This document shows, piece by piece, positions 40,501 through 55,500 of a stretch of 64,000 nucleotides of DNA. Below the pieces are notes generated by a model. The model was given only the letters and a program-made list of their open reading frames with translations, had not been told where the DNA came from and did no database searches. Each line of letters opens with the position of its first letter. Position 1 is the stretch's first letter. Source of the DNA: Sisyra terminalis (lineage: Eukaryota; Arthropoda; Insecta; Neuroptera; Sisyridae); contig OY292278.1 in the NCBI GenBank assembly GCA_958496175.1, positions 25,978,001 to 26,042,000 of the forward strand, read 5' to 3'. The position numbers were made by a program, and so were the translations under genes.

Positions 40501-43500
40501 ATTCAATGCCGAAAACCTTGATAAAAAAAAATTCGCCAAGGGTGAACGATTAAGTGTCATCGTTAGATGATACAGACGATAACATTATCAAAAGCTTGAA
40601 TCTTTTTTAACTTTGTGTGAAAAAAATTGTATACTATGCTTTGCTTACCCAAATTTGGAGATGAATATGAGTTTAAGAAATTGGCAGAATTAGGGGTTGC
40701 AGAGCCCATTTGTGGAAATGAATGCTGCAACATTTGGCTGGCATTTCGAGTGGATGATTTCAGAGCATCGCGTTGAGCTTTTCGTACACGAGCTTCTTTT
40801 GGATTGTAAGAATAATCTGCAACAAGAAAAAAGAAAATTAAAAAAAAAATCTTTAGGAAAAAAATCACTTTAGTATGACCAGTTTCTGAACGTCGTTTAC
40901 GCGGCATTTTGTCAAAAATTCTACACAAACGATGTTACTTCAATCAGTCTTAAACCACAAATGAAATAATTACCCCTGCTCTTTCCGATATATAAATCAG
41001 AAATGTTAAAAAAAAAAACATTTTTTTTTTTAATTTTATCAATCAAAAATATTTCTTTTGGAATTTATTGATCAAAGTAAAATAAACACAATATCATATT
41101 ACACAACTGATTAATAACGTTTTGTTTATAGATTTAAGAAGCCTGAACCAAATATTCAATAAAAATTGATAATCTTATCTAATAAGTTACACTAAAATAG
41201 CAGAAATTTGCAAAAAAAAGAATGTAAAATATGTGAAAACACTATTATGATTAAAAATGTTATTTTAACGATAACGAAATGTCTCGTCTGAAATTCAATT
41301 GGAATTTAAGGAAAAGAAAACAAAGATGCACAATAAAATTTTCAACAAGTCTTTTTACTGCAAAGAATGAAAGTATTATCTTTAAAGAAGTTGTATAAAA
41401 CTTAAAAGAGCAAAAAAAAACTTTCTATAAACTTTTGTCAATAAAAAATGCTCGTTGACTTTTAAGTTTCAAGTAGATTGAAGAAGAAAATTTAAAAATT
41501 TCCTTTTTATGCATTTCATGCACGATTACTCCGTGAGCTTGAGATACACTATAGCAATAAAAAGTTTATTAACTTTGTTGAAAAATAAATTTTAAATTTC
41601 CACATCGTAAAATGGAATTAATGTGCGAAAAATAGAAAAATAAACAATATACGCGGAAGAAGAAAGTTTGAAGTTTATTTTAACTTTTATGTTAAAAATA
41701 GAAAACAAACTTTTAACTTAAATGAAAATAATAAAAATTAAGGGAAATTCATGAATTATTAGATATAAATTTATTTTCAGATTTTATGCCTGAGCAGTCC
41801 AGTGCCTGAACACTCGCCTAGTTTTTCTAAACTATGGACAATGGAACAAGTTTAAAAATTCCTGACCAAAAATCGATATTTATAAAAAAAAAAACGTCAA
41901 GTTTAAGCTTTTACTTAAATATTATACCTACAGAAATATCTGAAGTGCTAAATTCCAAACTATTAGATCAAGAAGGCGCGCCTTCTTATGGAACTGTGGA
42001 CTTGTCTAGGGGGGGGGGCGATATTACCCAGGATTTTGAGCGAAGAGATTTGATAAATTTTGTGCTAATAGGCATGCATATTCGTCTCATTAAGCCACCA
42101 TAATAAAATATTGTTATCCTTTTTTTCTAGTATATAATAGAGTATCTTATTACATTTTTAGTAGTGTCCGACCGAATCTTCGATTTCGGTTTCGGCTATC
42201 GCCAAGCTGAAACTACGACCGAAACCGAAATTGAATTCGTGAGATAAGAATGTTAAAAAATTATTGTTTTTCACTTATTATTTGATTCCTCAATTATGAA
42301 TACTGATAACTATCAGTTCATAAATATTTTTTTCAATAATACTTTAATACTTTTTTTTTCAGTTCGAAAGAAAACTCATTAAAGTTTAGAGGAAATTATT
42401 TTGTTTTTAAAGATATAAGAAAGAGTACTTTCAATTTTATGTACCTAAATGTATTTGATAAAAAATAATTTTGTTTTGTAACTTTTTTTATTATTTTATG
42501 CTATTCGTAACTAATAATATTAAGAAGAAAGATAATAAACCTCTTATTTCAGCATAAATAATTTATTTGAAATAATAAGTTTCGTTTATGATTAGTTCAA
42601 ATATTAGAGATTAAATGATTAATGGATACCTATAGAATTTAAAAGTAAAGACTGACTAATTATAATAAACTTTTTTTTCAACGAAAACATGACCTTATAT
42701 GAAAGTTTCGGTTTTGGTTTCGGCCGAAATTGAGACTGATGCCGAAATTCGGTTTCGTCTGGACTAGTTTCGTCGTTAATATATTACTTCTCTGTAAAGA
42801 GTTATTTTTTTGTGTTGCCCCATCAAAATAAACTACTTGCATCTCTGAATTGTACTTTTTACTAGAGTCAATATCAATGGTGTTCTCCTCTTTAAGCAAG
42901 AAAAAATAGTAAATTTAAGGATTAAATAAGCAAAGAAATAAAAAAGTCAAGTTCGACTAGTTTAAAAGTCATTATCTCATTTAATGTCATTCATTCGTTT
43001 CAATTTGAAATAAAGGAATGACGGTGAGGGAATGACGAAGTGAAGTATAACTTAAAAAATTTTGGTACATAAACTTATGTTACATCTGAATTTCTGTGTA
43101 ATTTTACTGTCTCTGACAACCTACTTCACTATATTAATACTATAATTACTTAATTACTATAATTATTAAAATACAGTAACTACCTCTATTGTTTTTCGAT
43201 GTGAGGGAATGATGACTAAAAATATTATCTTGAAATAATTTTCTATTTTGAGATTGATATTTAACACGTGTAAGATGACTTAAATATGAGAAATAATAAA
43301 TATCATCGCTAACAATCAAAAATCGATGAGAGCTTTCCAATTGCGTTTATATATAAGATGAGTTTATATATCGACTGTTAATAAAGGTGTGAGGGAATGA
43401 TTTTTTAAAAAATTTCTTATAAAATACAAAGTGCAATACCCTAAATAACGTACAATACTTTATAATGAAACTCATGTGGCAACCCTAGACATGAGTCAAT

Positions 43501-46500
43501 ATTTCTTTGCTGATTTTCTGAAGCTCTATAAAAATTTAAAAACAATTAAATTTTTGATGATTTTTTTTTTCAAATTTGCACTTATTAATTCGTAGTTTTA
43601 ACTTGACAATTGTCCAAATAGAGAAAAATATTTTGTTTTTTTAAACGGTGGAAAATTTTACCCAAACTACCGAACAATATGTACAAAAAATTAATAATAT
43701 TTTTTTTTTTAAACTTTTTCCTAAATCTATTTATTCTGCAAATTTTAAATATAGTTGTATGTTCAGATAAGTTCAATTTTTACCATTTTTTAAATATTGA
43801 GTTGATTTTTCGTCAAAGCGATTTTAAAACATGACAAATTAACATACTTTAAGAAAAACCTCGTAAAAATCATTTCCGATTTTTTGTACCATTTTAATAT
43901 AATTATTCGTCGGGGGCGAAGTCATGATGGGGATAACTGAATCGATCGCAGCGCTAATAGTGGTCGAAATTTCGTTTGGTGATACTTGTAATGCTCTTTT
44001 AGTAAAAAAACACGTTAAATTTAAAAATAAAGATGGTTCATAATTGTTGTGTAGTTATTTGTAAAAATTTTATTTATTATCTACTTATTTATAGATGATA
44101 AAATTCGAATCTCAACTTTTATTAAATAAAGAAGACAATTCAGTTTATTTAAGATCGGATTTATTTTATTTAATGTTTTTTATTATTCACATTAGCTACG
44201 TTTCGTTACGTATCGTATCTTTGTCAGGCTTCTTGAATCACAAAAAATATTTTTTCACCAATCACATATTTGTTTTTTGTGATTCAAGAAACCTGATGAA
44301 GTTACGAAACGTAGCTAATTTGAATATTAAAAAAAAATTAAATAAAAAATCCGATCTTAAATAAACCTGAATTGTCTTCTTTATTTAGTTATTTTATTTA
44401 TAATTTGGAATAAACATAGAATTCACATTTTATTCTAATTTCTTTTTTTTTAAAGTGATGACACTCAAAAGTTTGGTAACGAAACCACATAATGGATAAT
44501 TTAGCGTAATTAAGTGTAGCCGTCAGATATCGTATCCATCGTGCATGGAGTGAATAGGTATTTATCAGTTTCAGTGTTGAAAAGTAATAGAGTCTAATGT
44601 AAATAAATATTTTTATCTTGCAGATAAATATAATACAACTAAAATAAATATCCAAAAAAGTTGTTTCATCATCATACAGATCCTTTTAAATCTAAGATTT
44701 TAGGAAAATATTACAATATGATAACATGCGATTAGGAATAAATGGAAATATTAATGAAAATATTTAATGAATATTTTCACCGTTTATCAACGCCATGTTG
44801 ACATTTTTTTTTTTTAAAGATTAGACCTATTTTTTCCTCATCAATGCCTAGGGAATATTTAGGAGAAATAAAGTTCTTCAGAGGCCACTAACCTTTCATT
44901 CACGTTAACGTACCTGTATTTAAAAAATAAAAAGAAAAAGTAAAGCTCTGTTATAAAAGAGAAAAATTTTACATTCCCCATTATCATCAACTCTCTCGTA
45001 CATACAAGCAGGAATAAAATTGAGCTTATTATGCATTTTACGAGTTATTAAACGTAAAACTCTCCATCATCCCAACAATTTGACTTTTCAGTGTCGGAAA
45101 ACTGAACTTGCACTCGACTAGTTTTCATCCCCTATTTCCCTCGCTTTGGTTTCTCTCTGTGGACTAAGAGTGTATTGTTGTCGAAAGCTCCAGTGCCCGT
45201 CACTGTGGCGTAGAACAGATGTTTAACGTGAAACTTTTTCAAGTTTCAAGTTTAATGATATCTGCTAGTAAACTTTGAAAAGTTTGCACTTTCGAAAAGT
45301 ACAACTGTGTCTAACTGTTGTCTATTGTTATCGTACAGGCGGTGAATAAATTAATTTCGAATGAATGCCAGTTGTATATATACAATAGTATACTAAGGTT
45401 CTTTAGTCACTACATGAATAGTACGAGCCACTGTCTCCTCAACTTGCGGAATTGAATAACTTGAAATGAAGTTAATGAACTAATTCGTTTGCTTTGTTGA
45501 CACGAAATTATTATTTCAGTTTATATTAACTCGAAATTTCTCAAGTGGCTTCGTTATCAAATTAAACCATATCAACTTATCTAATTGAGCTTTCAGCTAC
45601 ACCTTAATAAAATCTAATCACAGTTTAAAAAAAAATTAACACCATTAATTCAAAGAGATAGTTTCATTAAATAAAAATTAACACTAGAAAATTCTAAATT
45701 TTACTTTAAGAACAGAGCTGTCAGAAAAAAGTATCTTAGTTACTTTGAAATAACTTTAAAGTATCTAAGCTACTGTATCTTAGTTTCTAATATTTTTGAC
45801 AAAAAGTAACTAACATCTTAGATACTTTTTAAAAAGAACTAAATCTTGTTAACTTAAAAAAAATAGTATCTAAGTCACTTTTATCAAAAAGTTTGTAAAA
45901 TTAAAGTATGCAACAAAGTATAACATGAGGTACCTAACTACTTGATTGTACAAAATATAGTCTTTAATTTTGATTTTTTTTATTTTACCAAATTTTAACT
46001 GTTTCATTTTTATTTTATTCATCTTAGCTGTAAGGCTGTAGGTATGTTTTGATGTTTTTATATATTTTTCTATTTCATTTTGTTTAGTTCCATAAAATTC
46101 AATATTGTTTTATTTTATTTTATTTGTTAAATTACCTCTTTTTTAATTTTCTACCGCTTTTTTAAGTGAGTTGTACTTACAGGGGCTTAGTTATACATAC
46201 TTTCATTTTTCCTAAATTAATACAGACTAGAAATGCATTACCTAATTACCTACTTAATAACTTTACTTAATACGTTACGAATCTTTGTACATACCTACAT
46301 AATATGCAATAGATCTAAAAAGTATTTTTAGTATCTAAAAAAGTAACTAGATACTCAACCTTCAGATGCTTTTTCAAATAGTAACTTATCTAGTATCTCG
46401 ATACTTTTCCAAAGAATCTTTGACAGCTCTAATTATGATATCGTCAGCCTAAAATGTAAACCTGCTAAGTCCATTTTAGCAGTTTTTACAGGGGAGGGAA

Positions 46501-49500
46501 AAAAGGGAATGTAAGGAACATATGTAGGAACATAGTTTAGTACAGATTGTTCTGGTTTTCGTTTCATGTTTTATATTAAAATTTCAATATTTATCAGTTA
46601 TAAGGTATTCAGGAGGTTGTCACTTGGTGGAATTTTGTATTCCCTTCCTAAAGAAACAAAAATAAAAAAATAAAAACTTGGAAAATGGAATTGACAGGTT
46701 AACATATTAAGTCGGCGATATGTAACTATCATTTTTGTTACTTTGAAGTACCTTAGTTACTTTAAAGTAACTAAGTTTTTTAGTTCCTTGTATTATTATA
46801 TCTTTATTTTTGAGCAAAAACTATCTTGTATCTTTGAACCTATTTTAAACAGAATTACATTTTGTAACTTTAAAAAGTATCTTGAATAATTTTGGATATC
46901 TATTTTTTTTTTCAAAAAGTAACTAATAATAATGCATACGTTAAAGAACAAAATGCGATACTTTTATTACCTGGTTGTACAAAAAAAGTTTGAAAAATAA
47001 ATAAAAAAAGCAGTGTTAGTTATATAAATTATAGAATATCCTCAATAATTTTCGGAAAAATTATAACTAAGACAAACTTAGAATTGGAAATAATGATAAA
47101 CATATGATAAGAAATACATTATCTGATTAACTCACACATAACGGTACTTATTCCATACAAGTAAATAAAAAAGCATATTTTTATGCATCTGGAAAAGTAA
47201 CATAAGGCAAGAGCTTAAGTTACTTTCTTTAAGAGTAACTAGATATCCAAAGAATTTCGGATACTTTTTAAAAAAGTAATTTATTTAGTATCTAATATCT
47301 AAATACTTTCCCAAAATACAGCTTTGTGCATAGCCTAAAGCACAGTTCTTTTTGTAAGCTCATTTATAAGAAATGTTAATCTATTAAATACCCAAGAAAT
47401 TAATCCTCCCTTAAATATAAGTTTAATGTAATAAAGGTTAAAATAACAAATATTACAATTAATTGCTTAAAAATCATATTTTGATGTATGTTTATAAGGC
47501 TGGGTCAAAAAAGTCGACTAAATTTTTTAAAAGCTATATCAAAAAAATTGTTCACGATTTTGAGCCCTTAAAATTGTTATTAAGAGGTCTATCATTTCAA
47601 TTTTCGATTTTTCAATTTAAAGCTCATTTTTTTCTCAAAACTGAAAGAATTAAACAACATAATACATTCCTGAAGGATCCATAGGACCTCACTATGAATA
47701 GCTAGCGATGAAAACAATGGTTCATCTTAATTAAAGAATAAACCTTTCTTAGTATAGAAACAATTGAATGAAAGAATTTAAGGAAAATATTTTCAATTCA
47801 TACAATTGAAAAAAAAGCTTCACCAATAGTAAAAAAAATCAAAAATTCCATGCAGGTTGTAACGATCTCAATTAATGCGGGTTTTAATTGGAACAATGAT
47901 TAAATGTAATATGATTATCTCAACTAATTACACTCTAATTGTACTTATTTTGTATCACTACTGTAAATATAATTAATTAAACTCTAGTAGTATTTGATTA
48001 GTCCTTATTATACGCCAACATTGAACATAAGTTTCGAAAGGAATTTTAAAGTAACGTTTTTGGCAAACTATAAAAAAGTACAATAAAATCGAAAATATTA
48101 TGAATTCGAAAATTAAATTATGAAATTAAGTAGGTACTTACATAATATGTACAATAATTTAATGCTGTTAGTTTAGTTTCTATAGCCTATTTGATAATTC
48201 AATTGATTCATTTAGTTCTTTTTCCCTTTATGTAAAAGTATGTGAAAGAATGAAAGCTTTCGTGGGATAAAATGTTACTTTGAGAAGTTTTCCTACATCT
48301 CGTCTTCACCCAGCTGATATAGATAAAGTAAGTAAAGATCATTATCAATATGTCTTTTGGAATACCGTAACACAAGAATTTGTAATCTTAGGTGAACAAA
48401 CATATATTGAAAATAATCTAAAACTTCATAAGCATTTACTACATCTATTAGGATACTTTGGGATGCTTAGCAACCACACACAAAATTAAATTGCTTATGT
48501 AAAAAATATTTTTTTGTAGCAATAATATAAACAAGCATCTGCCAAAATGGATAGTTTTGTAATTTCAATTCGAAATTCGCTAAATTATTTTGTATTTTTC
48601 TTGAACTATCTCATTTTATAAAATCATTTATAGTTTAAATGAGAATATTTAGGAGAATATTTTAGAGTTTAAATATGTTAAATAGATTCATACATATGAA
48701 GTGAGAAATAATGAACGGCATGAACGTATAAAATGTATCTTTGAAGGAAAAAATGAATATTGCCTAATATGAGTTCCGAAAATAAACGAAATTTCTAGAA
48801 AGTTTTGAAATGCGTCACTGTAGAATATATAAAATCAATTGGACTTGGACACATCCAATTATAAGTGAATCGTAGAGTATAGTGTCCGATTGAACTTTTA
48901 GTTTCCGCAAATTTTGGCTGAATATATTGGTGAAGCATACAAAAATTTATTATTTGTGTCATTGTTTCAACAACTTAACTAAGGATTTTTAATATGACCT
49001 TATTCCATTTTTAAAAGGAATGGTGGTTCATCACTCGGAAAGTAGCGAATTGTTTCGTATTAATTAAAGTTGGGAGCTTTATCTCCAATTAACTTCCAAT
49101 TTCAAAATTTTTCGAGTCGAAATCAGAGTAAGAGATATAAAACCAATAGAAAGTTTAAACTTTTTGGAGTCGAACCTCCGACAAATCCATAAAAAAAATA
49201 TACAATAAAAAAACAAAAAAGTAGCTGATTTCGGCCCAATCTAAGAGACAAACCAAAATATAATGCAATGAGAAGAGTAAACAATGAACATGATCATTTT
49301 AGTAACAAAAATAAAATTAAACTCAAGTACATTCATACATTCTAAGAGGAAAAGAGATTTAACAATGATAAATATTTTGTTTTATTATTTCCGAGTCACA
49401 ATTAATACATTAATGAATAATTTTTCATGTTGTATGACTCAATTTTTTTACTTCTTTATTAAAAAAAAAAAGTAAAGAAATGGAGTCATAAGGAAAAGAG

Positions 49501-52500
49501 ATGTGATATTGATTGTTGTACAATGCTGAAAGAACCCAAAAAAATAGTAAGAAGACTTCAATAGAATCTTGGGTCTGTTAAAAAGAGTTATATGATAGTA
49601 CCTTAATAAAAAATTTCTCACACAGAAATTAACACACAATGATATTTTTTCACATGAAAACGAACCCACAGGAAGAAATATTTATTTTATTATTATTGTA
49701 ATATTATTGTGATAATTCTGTTTATTGCGTTAATTTATATGTATGAAGAATTTTCTATATAAGTAAATTTCCATGTGGGCAACTTTCAAGTGAGGATTTC
49801 TAGTGCGCAAGTGTCTGGTGACCAATAAAATTAATAGATTTCTTCATCCTAAAGGATCTCACAAAGCTAGAAGAATTCAACCACATGAAAAATAAACGAT
49901 AACCAGAGTGGGACATAATTTTTGTTTTTATAAAAGTTTTAATAAGTGCAAATTAACTACGAGTAAAAATGCATTGTTTAATGAAGCAGTTCCCAATATT
50001 TTTAGAGTAATAGTTCATTTTAGAATACCAGTCCAGTAATGGGCACTACTTAAATTTCAAGGTAAATTTATAGTGGAGCATTATTAATAAGTAAGTACCT
50101 GGACAACCAAGTTCAACTCAGTTTGAAATTTTATTCAATTATGTTTCGACTATGTGGAAGTATTAGATATACAAACGAAAGATATTTAACACGTATTATA
50201 ACGGTCAATAATTATTATTATTTATTTTAGTTATTAAAATTGACTATGGAGATAATACTTTTAAAAAATAAAAATCTAAAAGCTGAAGTTCAAAATATCC
50301 TTTTGACAATGCAACTTGATAATACATTGCTTTTTATTTTAAAAATATTTGATAGATACATATTTGAATAAAAATTGAAACCAATTGTTATATATTAGTC
50401 TATATTCAAACCAGCACAGATTATATTCATTATGTACACACTTCAACAGATGGCGCAATTTTTTATATTTTTTTCCGTTTTTCGTGGAAATTTGGGTTTT
50501 CCATAAAAAACAACTTTACAGATAAACTTTAAAAACATAATTCTATTGAATTTCAAATTTTCATCATAATCGTTAAAGCCTTTTTCAAAAACCAAAACAC
50601 ATACATACAAAGAATAGCTCGTTTAATATATAAAAATTAGAAGTGAAAAGTTCAAATAACAATTTTTTTTATGGCGATATGTGGCGATCTAATGGACACA
50701 TGTAAAATAATTTGGAACGAATCATGGTGCTCGTGGGCATAAAGTTTGGGACCCTTGGTTTAAGGTATGTGAAAGATTAAGTAGCTATAAGACACGTTAA
50801 GTATGTATAAGTATAAGATATGAGTTTGGAATTTTTATAGGTACTATTAGGTTGCATAAGTTTTTGAATATTTTTTTTATTGTTATGCAAAAATCAATAT
50901 AAAATTTTTGTTTTTGAACTAAAACTTTTTATTTGTAATGTAACTGCATACATGAAGAACAAAAAAACAAGAAAGTTTCAAAGCCCAATCCCGGACTTAA
51001 GAAAGTAAAGATTCAAATTTAAGCTTTGACAACCAAAAGCTTGTTGCCGTTCTCTTTCTCACTCCCTCAATTGGATTGATATGAGCGAATTAGAATGAAA
51101 CTGTCAAAAGCTCAACGAACCAAAGCGAAACCTATGAGCTTAATGGCACGATACAAGCAAGCGTATATGTATGTGGTGTAGTTCGGTAAGCCTGGCCTCT
51201 GTGTATATGTGTGCACAATCTGCATAGTATCAAACTGTAATTAAAACATTTGACGAACCTGTTGCGCCCGGCGTCGCGGCCCATTGCGGGAGCGCGACGC
51301 CACCGCTGCCACCTGGCCCCATATATGGGTACGACGAAGACGACGAAGCGGCCGCAACACTCGTCTCATTGTTGTAATATCCCGACAATGAGTTAATGCG
51401 ATTGAAATTGTTCAACATCGGATTGTTGGCGGCATGGTGGCCCAAAGCTGACATCCCACTGCCCCCATGGTGGTAATTCAACGCGCTATTAGTCCCATCA
51501 AAGCCATTATTGTACGAACAATACGGAGGCGGTGCCACGTGGCCATAGCTCGGATAGTTCCCGCCATCGTTATACTGACTTCGATTGTAATTGTACACAG
51601 ATTGCAGCTGATAGTCCATATAGTTGCAACAATCCATTTTTCGCGCCACTTTCACAACTCAAACAATCGCAACTAAACCCACCCGAAACATGTCAATAAG
51701 ACTACTATAACAATTGTTGAAGAAAAAAAAATTTTTTTTCCAATCTACCAATATTCTAGGTACATTAATTGGCACATCTTTCACAAGTAATAATCGATTT
51801 TCCTTGTCCTTCCGCGACTGCCACGCACACCGAACAAAACGTAAACATTCAAAGTGACCTACTAATCTAAACTCTTACTTAGCGTACCAACAAATTTAAT
51901 TACGGCCCATTTATCCATTTAAAAAGATCAATAACATAAATCTCTGCTATTTCTACGCAAACATTTACTAAAATTCGCACCGTTGCATTGATTTTAAAAT
52001 TTTCAAACTTGTCAATTAACAGGCGTTGGAAATGAATTTTTCAAAAAAAAAAAATATCGTTAGTCAATAAGTTTGACAATTGTTTTTATTTATTTTTTTT
52101 TAAATTTTGTCTTTTTGCCGCGTCAATCGATTTGAATTTCGACGACACAAACACACCTTTTTTCAGAATTTTCATACAATGTTTTTCTTATTTTTTTTTT
52201 AATTTACGTAAATTTGCGAATTTTCACGTTATTTTGGCTCGAAAGTCACTACGATACTAAGTGAGCTTTTTCGAGTGGGGCAATTGCGCGCTACCAGCTC
52301 CTCGAGCAGGTATTGACTGACTATTGACAGCTCGCCGTAGAGCTTTTAGCGCACTTAGAGACTCTTCTCAGTGGGACAGAGATAGCACGAAATTGTGTGC
52401 GACAGAGGTGACTACTACCGCGAAAGCTCTCGAGTTGTTACCAACCTAAAAACCGTTTTCCACACATAAACATTCCATCATAATATAAACAGTTTGTTTC

Positions 52501-55500
52501 AGAAAATTCAAATTTTTCCTGCATGAACCAAGTATTTTTCTTGGTATTACGATTTTTGATAAGTATCTTCTTAAACTTACATTCATTCATCCTACAAGTA
52601 ATCATATAAAATCTCTTCAATTCTGAAAATTTCAGCTTGATAGTTCAAATGTTTTCTGCGGTAGTGTGCTCGATATTTCAGGTCATTGGGGTTGCGTAGT
52701 TGGCAACGTAAATAAACGAGAGCGCTAGATTTCGGTGGCGTAGTGTTCGATGCGCTGTTCTTCGTGCGATCTCCGGACATTGACTGAAGTAGCGTCGTCG
52801 AGAAGCGTCGCGGCGCCAATCAATACCGAACTGTGCTATGCGAGACGCCCGCTTATGCTACCGACTAAGCCAAACCAAACCAATTCGCTGCTATACTATA
52901 CATATGAACACAACAATATGAACACTTACAAGTTCCGTTAACTTCTCAAAACATTTCATTTTTCAATAGAAACATCGCATTTAAACGCTTCCAATCTTAA
53001 AATAGCCAATATCCGAATGCAAATCAATACACCAGTCAGACAAAATTCACACCAATCTACCACTGATCGCAATTTCAAAAACTATGTTTTCAAGCAAACC
53101 GTTATAACATGCATAACTCCAAGTAAAACATTCTCCAATTCAAATTTCTCCTAACACCAAATCCTTCATAATTTTTTACCCAAAATCCAAACAATTTCAA
53201 CAATCAAATATTCTGCAACAATCAACCCAATGTCTTTAAAAGTTTTACTTTTGCTATCCAATAATACATAACTGCAGATTCGATATGCCACGTAAAACAA
53301 TCGAATACATTTGCATCACTGTTGGAAATCAGTTGAAATATACGCTTTTTTCAAGAATTGCACTATTTATTTTTTTTCAAATTCAAAAATAACTCTTGCT
53401 TTTATTTTAGAAACAAAACCAAAGATCTTTTTTTTCGATGCATCGAAAATCAAAAGATATAAATTACTGATTAGTTTGATATAAATTACTGATTAGTACG
53501 TGATAAATTACTGATTTTTATGACATCAATGCTTTCTTTCCTAGTTTTTAGCGACTACGATTTGTAATGACTCTAGGAGCATATTTAAAATCGTAAATCA
53601 AGATTCAAATCTAACACTTACTAGTTTTTGAATGGTCATTAGTGCTTTTATTTGGGTTTTTTGGAAAAAACTGACAATAACCTTTGGTAATATACTATCT
53701 TGTATCCATTATGAAAACATAAGATTGACTATCAAAAATTTTTTTTTTTTTTTGATAATTTTTATTTATCGTCGCTTTATAACCAAGGTCTTTAGCGACT
53801 CAAGGATTAACAAAAATTTGTAGGTCGAAAAATGTTGAAAATTAACTCGATATGTGACTCAAACCCAACATTGACTAGTTTTAGAGCAGCCATTTTGACT
53901 ACTCGGCCACCAGTTGGTAGAAAAATAGGTATAAGCTTAGATCAGGAACGTCGAAATTTGAGAACTGTTTTAGAATGGTTTCGATATTATTCCTGTACGT
54001 ATTGTTCACTCGAATGCAATTTGAACGTAAATTTTGACATGTCAGAAATGAAGTAGCGACTGTTATTTTCAAATATGTATTTATATTGTATTATGTAAAA
54101 TCTGTAAAATTAAATTTCCTAAATAAAGTTTCCTTTGGCTCAAGTCCATTGCAGCACACCCACAATTTGGCAACGTTGTATTTTCGACTTTGTTTTAATT
54201 TAATTCGCGATTAAATCGGTCCATAAAAAATAGTCGCAAGAGAGAGAATTAAACCACATTAGAATTTAATTAACAAAAATATCGCGAATTAAATTAAAAA
54301 CAAAATCGAAAATGCAACGTTGGCAGATTGTGGGTGTGCTAAAATGAACTTGAGACGAAAATTTAATTTTACATATTATAATATAAATACATATTTGAAA
54401 ATAGTCGTCGCTTTTCATTTCTGGCATGCCAAAGTTTACGTACAAATTGCATTCGAGTGAACAATACGTACCCATTCGGAATAGTTCTCTTCAATTCTGA
54501 AAATCTTGACGTTCCTGATTCAAGCTTATACCGAAAAATATATTATTATTGCAGCAAAAACTACTATAAAAACAATATTCTGTAAAAATGAAATAGTTTA
54601 AATACCAAATTAATCTGGCTAGCTACCAATGCAAAAGTTAGCGTATAAATTGTCCTTGTAAAGGACTTAGGTCGCTTTCTGTATATATATTTATTGATTT
54701 ATTATAATCTACCAGACTATTATTAACCAATAGATCAAATGCACATTTGCAATCAATTTCATTTTTATTTATTTTTTAATCGATTATTTATATGAGGAAG
54801 AGCCAATTTTCAGTTCTAAAAAACTTGTTTTTGGGACAAAAAGTTTTTATATTAATGAGCAAATGAAAGTTCGAAAATAATAAGTGTGCTTATGGGTGAC
54901 GTTTTTGTGACGTCACAGTACGCTATTGAAACCGAGATATAAACCGACCATTGAGTGGTTACTATAGAAGCAGTAATTATTTACTCAATTTTTGACAATT
55001 TTTCGCCATGAAAACATCTTTATACCGTAAAAATTATTATCAATTTTTTCATTAGTAATGGTGGTTGTGTATATTATAAATGATTTAAATCATAAACATA
55101 AAGTTTAAACAATTGATAGTTGGCATAGGGAATCGTCCATGAGATTTTGAAATTTCTGTACTGTGACGTCATGTTAACACCGGATCAAAAGGGGCTCGTT
55201 TTAGACAATTCAAACTTAACGATTTTTTGCTTATTTAAATGAATATTTCTTAAATTTTATGAAGATAAGTTAACAGCTACATTATATTTTGATATAAGTT
55301 TAGAATATTTTAAAATATTTAAAATTATTTTTATAATATGTGTATAAGGCCAATTGACTTAAGGATCTCTGATCCTATAGGACATGTGAATGCTCCATCG
55401 CTTCAATTTCAAATGCCTGATCAGGTCGTAGATCCTTAGTTAATTGGTTAATCATAGGAGGGATTGTTACATTATATCAACGCACATACTGAAAACGACC

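Noticed and set aside
44095..44364. 89-codon + frame
   Set aside because: It runs through the 269-bp palindrome and is a by-product of it.
51467..51676. 69-codon + frame opposite the ATG exon
   Set aside because: Antisense shadow of the minus-strand coding exon.
52592..52819. 75-codon minus frame in the CpG-rich patch
   Set aside because: No recognisable domain and no phase-compatible splice sites; the composition explains the open frame.
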